NCBI GenBank assembly: GCA_045617225.1
Contig: JAZLIC010000089.1
Span: 1-14,027 of the forward strand
Length of the DNA: 14,027 nucleotides
Direction: 5' to 3'
From: JAZLIC01 sp045617225
Lineage (GTDB): Bacteria > Bacillota > Clostridia > Monoglobales > Monoglobaceae
In this document: positions 1 to 6,517 of the stretch, one piece after another
How the letters are laid out: each line of letters begins with the position of its first letter
Position numbering within the stretch: the first letter of the stretch is position 1
The notes under the pieces: generated by a model
The model's input: only the letters and a program-made list of their open reading frames with translations
What the model was told of the DNA's origin: nothing
Database searches by the model: none
Made by a program: the position numbers and the translations under genes

Positions 1-32
1 CATCTCTCCTGTTTCCCTGAAAGTCTTTCTAC

Positions 33-61
33 ATTATATGCCCTGTCGCATGAAGCGTCAA
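33..61 (-). promoter_or_regulatory. Sigma-A-type promoter firing out of the left edge
   Basis: On the minus strand, TTGACG (61-56) and a perfect TATAAT (38-33) are separated by exactly 17 bp. Transcription would start near position 26 and leave the window at its left edge. A minus-strand ATG lies at 3-1 with AGGAG at 10-6, only 2 nt away, which is tight, so that ATG may or may not be the true start. The promoter sits just beyond the rny terminator, so the next gene is a separate transcription unit. The gene itself is not visible. Confidence 0.6.
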
Positions 62-68
62 GCAAATT

Positions 69-91
69 AAAAAGGAGCGGTTTCTCGCTCC
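69..91 (-). terminator. Intrinsic terminator of rny
   Basis: Minus-strand GGAGCG (91-86) and CGCTCC (79-74) form a 6-bp GC-rich stem with a 6-nt loop, followed directly by five T (73-69). It begins 7 bp after the rny stop codon, as expected for a Rho-independent terminator. Confidence 0.8.
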
Positions 92-97
92 CGGTGT

Positions 98-1672
98 TTA
101 CTTGGCAAATTCGGTGCTGCGTGTCTCGCGAATGACATTGACCCGGATCTGTCCCGGATACTCCATCTCGTTTTCAATTCTCTTAACGATTTCCTTAGAC
201 ATTAAGATTGTTTCATCATCATTCACTGCATCTGCCTTTACCATAATACGCACTTCACGACCTGCCTGAATTGCAAACGAACGTTCAACACCATTGAATG
301 AATTTGCAATTTCTTCAAGCTGCTCCAAACGCTTGATATAAGACTCCAAGTTCTCACATCTTGCGCCCGGTCTTGCCGCAGATATGCCATCTGCTGCCTG
401 AACAAGACACGCTTCGATTGTCTTAGGTTCAATATCACCGTGATGGGCAAGGATTGCATGAACAACCTTGTCATTTTCCTTATACTTTTTAGCAAGGTCG
501 CCACCGATGGTAACATGAGAGCCCTCAACTTCGTGGTCTACCGCCTTACCTATATCGTGGAGCAAGCCTGCACGCTTTGCAAGAGTAACATCTGCGCCAA
601 TCTCTGCCGCCATAAGTCCTGCAATGTGCGAAACCTCAATAGAGTGTTGAAGGACATTCTGACCATAGCTTGTCCTGTATTTAAGTCTGCCGAGCAGGCG
701 GATAATTTCATTCGGGATACCGTGAACATTTGTTTCAAAGGTTGCACGCTCTCCCTCCTGCTTGATAATATTATCGACTTCCTTGGTAGCCTTTTCGACC
801 ATTTCTTCAATTCTGCCCGGATGAATTCGTCCGTCACTGATAAGCTTTTCAATAGTTCTGCGGGCGATTTCCCTGCGTACAGGGTCAAATCCCGAGAGGA
901 TAACCGCCTCCGGTGTATCGTCAATAGTCAAGTCGATACCCGTAAGGGTTTCAATGGTACGAATGTTTCTGCCCTCACGTCCGATAATACGGCCCTTCAT
1001 TTCGTCATTAGGCAAGTTTACAACCGATACAGTAGTTTCGGTAACATGGTCTGCGGCACAGCGTTGTATTGCACCTGTGATAATATTGCGCGCCTTTTCC
1101 TCTGCCTCTTCTTTTGCTTGTTCCTCAATATTTTTTACAAGCAATGCCTTTTCGTGAGTCAAGTCGTCCTCAACCATTTTAAGGAGCATATCCTTTGCCT
1201 GAGCAACGGTGAAATCAGAGATTTCTTCAAGTCTTGCAAGCTGCAAGTTTTTAAGACGCTCAACCTCCACCTTTGCTTCATCAAGCTCTGCAAGTTTTTG
1301 TTGGAGTTGTTCTGTCTTTTCTTCAATGCTTTGCGTTTTTTTATCAAGGGCATCTTCTTTCTGCTGTATACGTCTTTCTTGTCTTTGGAGATCGTTTCTT
1401 CTGTCTTTAATCTCCTTATCAAGTTCATTTCTTGACCTATGTATTTCTTCTTTAGCTTCAAGTAACTTCTCTTTTTTTATGTTCTCGGCGTCCTTTTCTG
1501 CATTTTCTGTGGCAGAGCCCAGTATGCGCTGAGCCTCTTCTTCGGCACTGCCGATTTTAAGCTCTGCAATCTTTCTTCTGTACGAATATCCGCATCTGAA
1601 AGTAATAAACATTCCTATAATTGCAACAGCCGCAGCTATCGCTATAATAATCCAAGTAGTTATCTTAAGCAC
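98..1672 (-). CDS. rny: Ribonuclease Y (membrane-anchored endoribonuclease)
   Basis: This is RNase Y, the membrane-bound endonuclease that initiates mRNA decay in many Gram-positive bacteria. The 524 residues match the usual length (about 520). An N-terminal membrane segment (about 5-27) is followed by a long charged coiled coil (about 35-200). A KH RNA-binding domain follows, with GRIIGREGRNIRT at 227-239. Next comes an HD phosphohydrolase domain with the catalytic pair in LHDIGKA (His372-Asp373). The C-terminal domain ends RSTEFAK. The start is uncertain. The first in-frame GTG overlaps the Shine-Dalgarno AGGAGG (1677-1672), so it is too close to be used with that site; the codon 8 nt beyond it is ATA. 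The gene has its own promoter (1788-1760) and terminator (91-69). No clear terminator separates it from the transporter upstream, so some read-through is possible. Identity is secure. Confidence 0.97.
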   Translation of the reverse strand: MLKITTWIIIAIAAAVAIIGMFITFRCGYSYRRKIAELKIGSAEEEAQRILGSATENAEKDAENIKKEKLLEAKEEIHRSRNELDKEIKDRRNDLQRQERRIQQKEDALDKKTQSIEEKTEQLQQKLAELDEAKVEVERLKNLQLARLEEISDFTVAQAKDMLLKMVEDDLTHEKALLVKNIEEQAKEEAEEKARNIITGAIQRCAADHVTETTVSVVNLPNDEMKGRIIGREGRNIRTIETLTGIDLTIDDTPEAVILSGFDPVRREIARRTIEKLISDGRIHPGRIEEMVEKATKEVDNIIKQEGERATFETNVHGIPNEIIRLLGRLKYRTSYGQNVLQHSIEVSHIAGLMAAEIGADVTLAKRAGLLHDIGKAVDHEVEGSHVTIGGDLAKKYKENDKVVHAILAHHGDIEPKTIEACLVQAADGISAARPGARCENLESYIKRLEQLEEIANSFNGVERSFAIQAGREVRIMVKADAVNDDETILMSKEIVKRIENEMEYPGQIRVNVIRETRSTEFAK

Positions 1673-1759
1673 CTCCTATCATAAATTTTTGAAATACAAA
1701 TTAAAACATAAATACATAATCAAAAAACGTGTATACAGATTAAAACCAAATACCTTATC

Positions 1760-1788
1760 ATTATACACGATAATTTATTATTAGTCAA
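1760..1788 (-). promoter_or_regulatory. Promoter of rny
   Basis: Minus-strand TTGACT (1788-1783) and a perfect TATAAT (1765-1760) with 17-bp spacing. The predicted start near 1753 gives a leader of about 80 nt, AT-rich and without a recognisable riboswitch, ending in the AGGAGG at 1677-1672. Confidence 0.75.
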
Positions 1789-1845
1789 TAGTTTTAAAAT
1801 AAATGTAAACTTTAAAGATTTTGATTACATATCGGTTTTTAACCT

Positions 1846-2586
1846 TTAATCCATCTGTTTGGTTTTAAAATACTCCGCTCCTATATTTTTTGCCTTCCAG
1901 CTCTTGCAAATTCTGTAACCTATGCCCGAAAACAAGATTTCACACAGGAGTTCAAAAAGCATACAAAACAACGCACAACTTGCACATTGCAGATATGTCC
2001 AGCCAAAGAAAATTCGGCTTACAATTAAGGCAAAGACGAAATTATCAACAAACTGTCCTGCTATTGTTGATAAATATGTACGCAATGCGTAGAGCGAAAA
2101 TCCCTTCGTCTTCTTTTTAAACACTCGTCCCAGGGCGGCGTTTGTAAGATTATTCACCAAAGATGAAACAAGAAACGCAACATTACTGCCCACGATTACA
2201 TACCATGTACCGCCGAATGTTCGGTCGAGAGCATTATTTATCACATCTGCATATACCAAGGTATCAGCTTCGCCCCACCTGCCCGGGATTATACTGCCCA
2301 AAAACAAAAAACCGCAAAAAAGCAAGTTGATAACGACCGCAAAAGCAGAGAGTTTTACTGCCGCTTTTGCTCCAAAATATACAGTGATAACATCCATAAT
2401 CAAAAATGCAATCCATGATATTATTGTGCCTGCGTCAAAAGCAAGCCAATCAAACGGCAAATTAACGCTTTTGTTGGCAAGCAAGTTCATAGAGAACACG
2501 CCCATAACAAAAATGACCGTAACCGCCGTCGGCACAGATTTTAATAAAAGCTTTAAATCTAAATACTCTCTTTTTAATCTTTCCAT
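1846..2586 (-). CDS. VUT/YhhQ-family transporter, likely queuosine precursor importer
   Basis: A multi-spanning membrane protein of the VUT family (YhhQ, DUF165), whose studied members import queuosine precursors for tRNA modification. Family signatures seen are the N-K-x-V-x-L-P-F-D-W segment followed by D-A-G-T-I-I-S-W, the D-V-I-T-V-Y-F-G-A-K-A-A segment, and GQFVDNFVFALI near the C-terminal third. The start chosen is the ATG at 2586 (246 residues, MERLKREYLD), because AGGTGG lies 4 nt upstream. A longer reading from 2610 would begin inside a terminator stem. The leader carries a preQ1-I-like riboswitch (2680-2642) and a terminator (2623-2597), which independently support a preQ1/queuine-type substrate. 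The family assignment comes from sequence; the exact substrate (preQ0, preQ1 or queuine) is inferred. Confidence 0.88.
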   Translation of the reverse strand: MERLKREYLDLKLLLKSVPTAVTVIFVMGVFSMNLLANKSVNLPFDWLAFDAGTIISWIAFLIMDVITVYFGAKAAVKLSAFAVVINLLFCGFLFLGSIIPGRWGEADTLVYADVINNALDRTFGGTWYVIVGSNVAFLVSSLVNNLTNAALGRVFKKKTKGFSLYALRTYLSTIAGQFVDNFVFALIVSRIFFGWTYLQCASCALFCMLFELLCEILFSGIGYRICKSWKAKNIGAEYFKTKQMD

Positions 2587-2596
2587 AAAACCACCT

Positions 2597-2623
2597 AAAA
2601 AAGGACGCAAAAATTGCGCCCTT
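2597..2623 (-). terminator. Intrinsic terminator / attenuator in the transporter leader
   Basis: The minus strand carries AAGGGCGCAA, a TTT loop, then TTGCGTCCTT: about 10 bp with one G-U pair, running into a six-T tract (2602-2597). The T tract abuts the AGGTGG ribosome binding site at 2596-2591. Placed between an aptamer-like fold and the start codon, it fits a transcription-attenuation expression platform. It would also stop read-through from asnB. I could not identify a convincing antiterminator pairing by eye. Confidence 0.75.
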
Positions 2624-2641
2624 CCGTTTATCTGATATATT

Positions 2642-2680
2642 CCATAGTTTTGTTTATAGACAGGATGGTCGCGAACTGTC
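2642..2680 (-). promoter_or_regulatory. preQ1-I-like riboswitch aptamer
   Basis: Minus-strand GACAG and CTGTC form a 5-bp P1 stem enclosing TTCGCGACCATC. An A-rich strand, TATAAACAAAACTATGG, follows at once. This is the layout of class I preQ1 riboswitches: a short hairpin, an A-rich tail, and a pseudoknot of the tail with the loop. CCAT in the loop can pair with ATGG in the tail, and a C directly precedes the 3' P1 strand, where the ligand-pairing cytosine sits in known examples. The aptamer lies at the predicted 5' end of the transcript, 56 nt before the start codon of a queuosine-precursor-type transporter. The assignment rests on pattern and context, without a covariance-model score. Confidence 0.65.
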
Positions 2681-2688
2681 TTTAATTC

Positions 2689-2717
2689 AGTTTACTACAT
2701 ATTTTTCTTCCTGTCAA
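2689..2717 (-). promoter_or_regulatory. Promoter of the riboswitch-controlled transporter
   Basis: Minus-strand perfect TTGACA (2717-2712) and TAAACT (2694-2689) with 17-bp spacing. It overlaps the last codons of asnB, so the transporter need not depend on asnB transcription. Initiation near 2682 would place the aptamer at the very 5' end of the RNA. Confidence 0.65.
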
Positions 2718-4483
2718 GCGTTTATCTCTTTCAGCCACTTATTTACCTGGAGCATATACGCCATCATCTGCGGCCCTGCCATAAGCTGACCGAACCAAGG
2801 TCTGCCATAGTCACCGGGAGATAGGATAAATCTTTCCGTCTTTTCTTTGTCCAAAAATTCGTTTATAGGCTCCGACTTATCATTTATAACCTTATATAAT
2901 TCCTCGCCAAGCACCTGCGTATAGCCTCTGTCATAGGTTTTGGGGAAGGGGCTCTTTTTCCTATATAAAAGCTCATCGGGCAGAAGCTCGCCGCACGCAC
3001 TGCGAAGAAGCGCCTTTTCCACACCGTCCTTATACTTCATACTCCAAGGAACATTATACAAATATTCAACCAACCTGTAATCTGCAAAAGGCACTCTGCC
3101 CCTAAGTCCGCAAACAGAGCCTGCTCTTTCCATTCTTTCAAGCAGAGTTTGCATAAACCAATGTATGTTAAGGTAAGACACCTCACGTCTGCGTTTTTCC
3201 TCGCCGCTTTCGCAGTCAAGATACGACACTTCATCTATGGCCTTTAAATACCTTGCGTAAACATACTCTTTTAAATTAAGTCGCTTTATAACCTCGTCTT
3301 TAAGCAAGACTTCTCTTGCAGAAATATCCCACGACCACGGAAAGCCGTCAGCATTTAAAAGTTCTTCTCGGTAAAACCACGGATAACCGCCGAAAATTTC
3401 ATCGGAGCACTCGCCGGTAAGAGCGACCCTATACTCTTTTGAAACCTCTGCACAAAAGTAGTTCATTGACGCATCTACATCTGCCATTCCGGGATAACAC
3501 CTTACATCAACCGCCTTCATTACCAAGGTAGGCAAAAGACGCTCGTCGCACTCCAAATACTTATGATTCAGCGGATAAAATTTCAGCATTTTATCCACGT
3601 ACGGTCTGTCACGGCCCGGTTGAAAGGCGTTTGCCTCAAAGTAGGTATCGTTATTCTTAAAGTCAAATGAAAACGTATTTAACTTTTTGCCTTCACCGCT
3701 TAAATAATTTGACGCAAGGGCAGTTACCACACTTGAATCAAGTCCGCCGGAAAGGAAACTGCAAAGGCTGTCCTCGCCCTCTGTCTGCATTACAACGGAC
3801 TCACGCAAAAGATGAAAAACCTTTTCGCAGGTTTCCGCATAACTTTCTTTATGCTCATCTGCCTTTAAGTCCCAATACTTTTCCGATTTTATACCGTCGG
3901 ATGTATATATCACAATATGCCCTGACTTAACTTCAAAAACGCCTTTGAATATTCCATTACCGCTTGTTCGTGCCGGACAGATGCCAAAGATTTCACGCAG
4001 TCCGTCATCATCACAGCTTGCATTTATGTCAGGGTGGCAGAAAAGTCCCTTAGTCTCCGACGAAAACACAATAGCATTATTTTGCATACTGTAAAACAAA
4101 GGCTTTGCACCTATTCTGTCCCTTATCAAAAGAAGTCTTTTCTTATTTTTATCCCATACCGAAATTGCAAATACGCCGTTTAACATATTTACAAAGTCAA
4201 TGCCGTTTTGCAGATACGCAAGAGCAATTAACTCTGAGATGTTATCTATTTTTGTATTTAACGACTTCTTTATTTCATTTTTGTTGTATATTTCTCCGTC
4301 AAGCGATACGCATATATCTTTAAGTTGGCAGGTAGTAGATTTGTAAATATTCGTATCTGAATACAAATCGCCAAGTCCTCTGTATGATACCGCTTTGCAC
4401 ATTTTACTTAAAGCTTCTGTCCACTTTCCTTTATCACTTGTATAATCATTTTCAAAGCTGCAAAATCCTGAAATCCCACACAT
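2714..4483 (-). CDS. asnB: Asparagine synthetase B family protein with degenerate glutaminase half
   Basis: A two-domain asparagine synthetase, which makes asparagine from aspartate, ATP and an amide donor. The N-terminal Ntn amidotransferase domain begins MCGISGF, with the nucleophile Cys2. The synthetase domain has the PP-loop SGGLDSS at 245-251, an LTGECSDEIFGGYPWF segment, GRVPFADYRLVEY, and the R-K-K-S-P-F-P-K-T and PWFGQLM segments typical of a clostridial AsnB subgroup of about 610 residues. This protein has 589. The usual RGPD-x-x-G is RGLGDLY (35-41). The block with L-x-H-R-R-L and QPM is missing, NGE-(I/L)-YN is DGEIYN (62-67), and the usual S-D-T-E is N-I-S-E (81-84). Glutamine use may therefore be impaired. 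AGGAGG lies 7 nt before the ATG. The gene has no obvious terminator of its own; the transporter attenuator would stop read-through. Confidence 0.92.
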   Translation of the reverse strand: MCGISGFCSFENDYTSDKGKWTEALSKMCKAVSYRGLGDLYSDTNIYKSTTCQLKDICVSLDGEIYNKNEIKKSLNTKIDNISELIALAYLQNGIDFVNMLNGVFAISVWDKNKKRLLLIRDRIGAKPLFYSMQNNAIVFSSETKGLFCHPDINASCDDDGLREIFGICPARTSGNGIFKGVFEVKSGHIVIYTSDGIKSEKYWDLKADEHKESYAETCEKVFHLLRESVVMQTEGEDSLCSFLSGGLDSSVVTALASNYLSGEGKKLNTFSFDFKNNDTYFEANAFQPGRDRPYVDKMLKFYPLNHKYLECDERLLPTLVMKAVDVRCYPGMADVDASMNYFCAEVSKEYRVALTGECSDEIFGGYPWFYREELLNADGFPWSWDISAREVLLKDEVIKRLNLKEYVYARYLKAIDEVSYLDCESGEEKRRREVSYLNIHWFMQTLLERMERAGSVCGLRGRVPFADYRLVEYLYNVPWSMKYKDGVEKALLRSACGELLPDELLYRKKSPFPKTYDRGYTQVLGEELYKVINDKSEPINEFLDKEKTERFILSPGDYGRPWFGQLMAGPQMMAYMLQVNKWLKEINA

Positions 4484-4532
4484 ATATATACCTCCTGTGT
4501 AAAGTATATTATTTCCCGTTCGGATTTATGTA

Positions 4533-4561
4533 TTTACTTTTTTTAGATTATTTGATATAAT
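4533..4561 (+). promoter_or_regulatory. Candidate promoter of the PIG-V-like gene
   Basis: TTTACT (4533-4538) and a perfect TATAAT (4556-4561) with 17-bp spacing. The predicted start near 4568 gives a leader of about 190 nt, which would carry the GTCGC hairpin and the whole inverted-repeat element (4622-4710). The -35 match is only 4 of 6, in AT-rich DNA. Confidence 0.4.
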
Positions 4562-4568
4562 TTTTTAA

Positions 4569-4594
4569 GGGAGATGTCGCAAAGCGACGGAGGG
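4569..4594. repeat. Small palindromic (REP-like) sequence
   Basis: GTCGC (4576-4580) and GCGAC (4584-4588) form a 5-bp stem with an AAA loop, flanked by GGGAGA and GGAGGGA. It stands out as GC-rich against its AT-rich surroundings and resembles interspersed repeats of clostridial genomes (impression only). There is no second copy in this window. Confidence 0.4.
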
Positions 4595-4621
4595 AATTTA
4601 GAAGAAACATTTTATGCGTGT

Positions 4622-4710
4622 CTTGCAAAAAACAAATTTTTTGAATAATCGCCCGAGCCCGGTTTCGGTCTGCCGCTCCCGACCGCAATGTAAAATTTGT
4701 TTTTCGCAAG
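4622..4710. repeat. Inverted-repeat element, copy 1
   Basis: An 89-bp element with 19-bp terminal inverted repeats: CTTGCAAAAAACAAATTTT at the left and AAAATTTGTTTTTCGCAAG at the right, differing at one position. Between them lies a GC-rich core running from GAATAATCGCCC to GACCGCAATG. The core is almost identical to copy 2 (6371-6453), with one G/A change inside it. It lies in the leader of the PIG-V-like gene. A small non-autonomous (MITE/REP-type) element or a structured RNA are both possible. Confidence 0.8.
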
Positions 4711-4756
4711 ATGGATGACGCCCCTACGGCGTAATAAAGTTAAGGAGTTGTTATAG

Positions 4757-6331
4757 ATGAATGAAGTCAGAACACCTATAATACATAAATATAATGCAAA
4801 GGATATCAGCATATCCGTCTTGCGCAGCTTATTTATAATTTTTGCCACCGTACTGTACTGTCACTTTCAAAGCACTGTTTTGCACAGGAATGTTCTTTGG
4901 GCAGGAATTCTGGGCGGCATTTTTGCGGCTTTTGCATTGGTAAATCCGATTATTGCAAATATGAGCAAAAGACTGCGTCTGCCTGTGATTATCGGCGTGG
5001 CCTTAATCTCGGCAATCATTTATGCTTTGCATCTTACCACGCTTGCAAAGTCTGCATTGCTACCGGAAGTTTCTTCCTCACTCATTGCGATTTTATTCTC
5101 CTTCGTGGTTTGTCTTTCCGTTCCCACATTTATAAATCCTTTCTTTGATGAACAATTATTTGCACACGACTTAAACCCCAAAGACAAAAATCGCTTTTGG
5201 AAAGTTGTTCTTATCGCACTGCTTATACATATTTTTGCAACACTTTTGGGAGTATTTATATACAGTAAATTTTACAATGGTGCACCGAATAATGTCACCT
5301 TTATGCAGTTGTACCGCAGGGCGTGGGTTAAGCTTGACACTGATGTGCCGCACTACTTCAAAATAGCGCAAAACGGATATGTTGCGACAGGTAATGACCG
5401 ACTGCTTATTGTGTTCTTCCCTCTGTTTCCTATGTTGCTTAGGATATTTAATTTTATTTTTAAGGACAGTTTTATATCGGGAATAATTATAAACGCAGTC
5501 TGCTCTTGTCTTTCCGCCGGAATGATGTACAAGGTTATCTCGCAAAGGTTTTCCGAAAGCACTGCCTTTTTTGCGGCAGTTATTTGCACCATTATGCCCG
5601 GCTCGGTGTTCTTTAATTCGCCTATGACAGAGCCGCTCTTTTTACTGCTCACCCTGTGCAGTTTATATTTTATACTGAAAAGAGAGTATATCGCCGCAGG
5701 TATTTTTGCCGCCCTTACGGGACTTACACGCTCGGTAGGAATACTTCTCTTTGCGTCTGTTTTTATTGGAGCCGTATACGATATTGTATGGAAATTAAAG
5801 AAAAAAGAAAAGATACTGCCCACGGTCTTAAACGCCGTGTTCGGACTTCTGATTTCAACCCTCGGCACGATTATATATCTTTATATAAATAAAAAGGTTT
5901 TCGGGAATCCGTTTATGTTTAAAACATTCCAGGACGAAAATTGGAACCAAGGTATCGCCTACTTCTTTGATACCGCCCGTTATATCTTTGAATACTCTGT
6001 TTCCTGGCTCAAAAGCGGAAAAATTGATTTAGGACTTAATGTTGGTGTTGCGACACTTATAACGATGTTTATTTCGCTTATCATATACGCTTTTGCGGTA
6101 AAGAAGATGCCGCCGACCTTTAATATATACTTTCTGGGTTATTATGTAATCACAATGGGTTGCACCTGGCTTTTGTCGGCAGTAAGATATATGTCGGTTT
6201 CAATTCCGCTTATTGCGGCGATTGCTTTTCTGCCGAAAAAACGCATCTCAAAAATTATTGTACTTGTAATCCTTATCGCACTTTATGTTTTATATATTTA
6301 TAATTATGCGACGGTTAAGAAGTTGTATTAA
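4757..6331 (+). CDS. PIG-V-like GT-C membrane glycosyltransferase
   Basis: A very hydrophobic 524-residue protein with roughly ten or more membrane segments. Residues 188-230 carry the hallmark of the PIG-V / GT76-type mannosyltransferase family: Trp190, LDTD with the candidate catalytic acid at 194-196, HYFKIAQNGY (199-208), then FFPLFPMLLR (220-229). GLTRS near 323-327 and a polar M-T-E-P-L-F-L segment also fit. Such GT-C enzymes use a lipid-linked sugar on the outer face of the membrane; the bacterial acceptor is unknown, with teichoic acid, glycolipid or protein all possible. The first ~150 residues (four predicted helices) precede the motif block. AAGGAG lies 9 nt before the ATG. The gene stands alone between two copies of an inverted-repeat element, with no sugar-nucleotide genes beside it. 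Confidence 0.7.
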   Translation: MNEVRTPIIHKYNAKDISISVLRSLFIIFATVLYCHFQSTVLHRNVLWAGILGGIFAAFALVNPIIANMSKRLRLPVIIGVALISAIIYALHLTTLAKSALLPEVSSSLIAILFSFVVCLSVPTFINPFFDEQLFAHDLNPKDKNRFWKVVLIALLIHIFATLLGVFIYSKFYNGAPNNVTFMQLYRRAWVKLDTDVPHYFKIAQNGYVATGNDRLLIVFFPLFPMLLRIFNFIFKDSFISGIIINAVCSCLSAGMMYKVISQRFSESTAFFAAVICTIMPGSVFFNSPMTEPLFLLLTLCSLYFILKREYIAAGIFAALTGLTRSVGILLFASVFIGAVYDIVWKLKKKEKILPTVLNAVFGLLISTLGTIIYLYINKKVFGNPFMFKTFQDENWNQGIAYFFDTARYIFEYSVSWLKSGKIDLGLNVGVATLITMFISLIIYAFAVKKMPPTFNIYFLGYYVITMGCTWLLSAVRYMSVSIPLIAAIAFLPKKRISKIIVLVILIALYVLYIYNYATVKKLY

Positions 6332-6370
6332 AGTTTTAGTTTAGAGAATATAAATCTTTATTTCATATAT

Positions 6371-6453
6371 GCGAAAACAAATTTTATTGAATAATCGCCC
6401 AAGCCCGGTTTCGGTCTGCCGCTCCCGACCGCAATGCAAAAATTTGTTTTCGC
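6371..6453. repeat. Inverted-repeat element, copy 2
   Basis: An 83-bp element in the same orientation as copy 1. The terminal repeats GCGAAAACAAATTTT and AAAATTTGTTTTCGC are perfect complements (15 bp). The core matches copy 1 apart from one G/A change, while the stems differ in length and sequence but stay paired. It begins 39 bp after the stop codon of the PIG-V-like gene and abuts the terminator at 6454. Confidence 0.82.
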
Positions 6454-6496
6454 AAAAAAAGACTGCATAAAAGCATATTGCTTCTACGCAGTCTTT
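6454..6496 (-). terminator. Intrinsic terminator, leftward
   Basis: AAAGACTGC (6458-6466) and GCAGTCTTT (6488-6496) form a 9-bp stem, with AGC/GCT pairing inside the loop. Read on the minus strand it runs into seven T (6460-6454), a strong terminator for leftward transcription such as from proB. On the plus strand only three T follow, so any effect on the PIG-V-like gene would be weaker. Confidence 0.7.
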
Positions 6497-6517
6497 CTGA
6501 TATTCACTGTTTTGTTA

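Noticed and set aside
440..1435. 331-codon open frame on the plus strand
   Set aside because: It lies entirely antisense to rny, has a composition mirroring the coiled-coil codons of that gene, and shows no recognisable domain.
2587..2610. Longer start for the VUT transporter at 2610
   Set aside because: That codon lies inside the terminator stem. The ATG at 2586 has AGGTGG at proper distance.
4503..4508. TATACT as a -10 box for asnB on the minus strand
   Set aside because: No acceptable -35 lies upstream, and the predicted start would leave almost no leader before the AGGAGG.
4612..4848. 78-codon minus-strand frame across inverted-repeat copy 1
   Set aside because: It reads through the repeat and into the start of the PIG-V-like gene, has no ribosome binding site I would trust, and resembles no family.
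5353..5868. 171-codon minus-strand frame
   Set aside because: It is antisense to the PIG-V-like gene and has no domain or ribosome binding site support.
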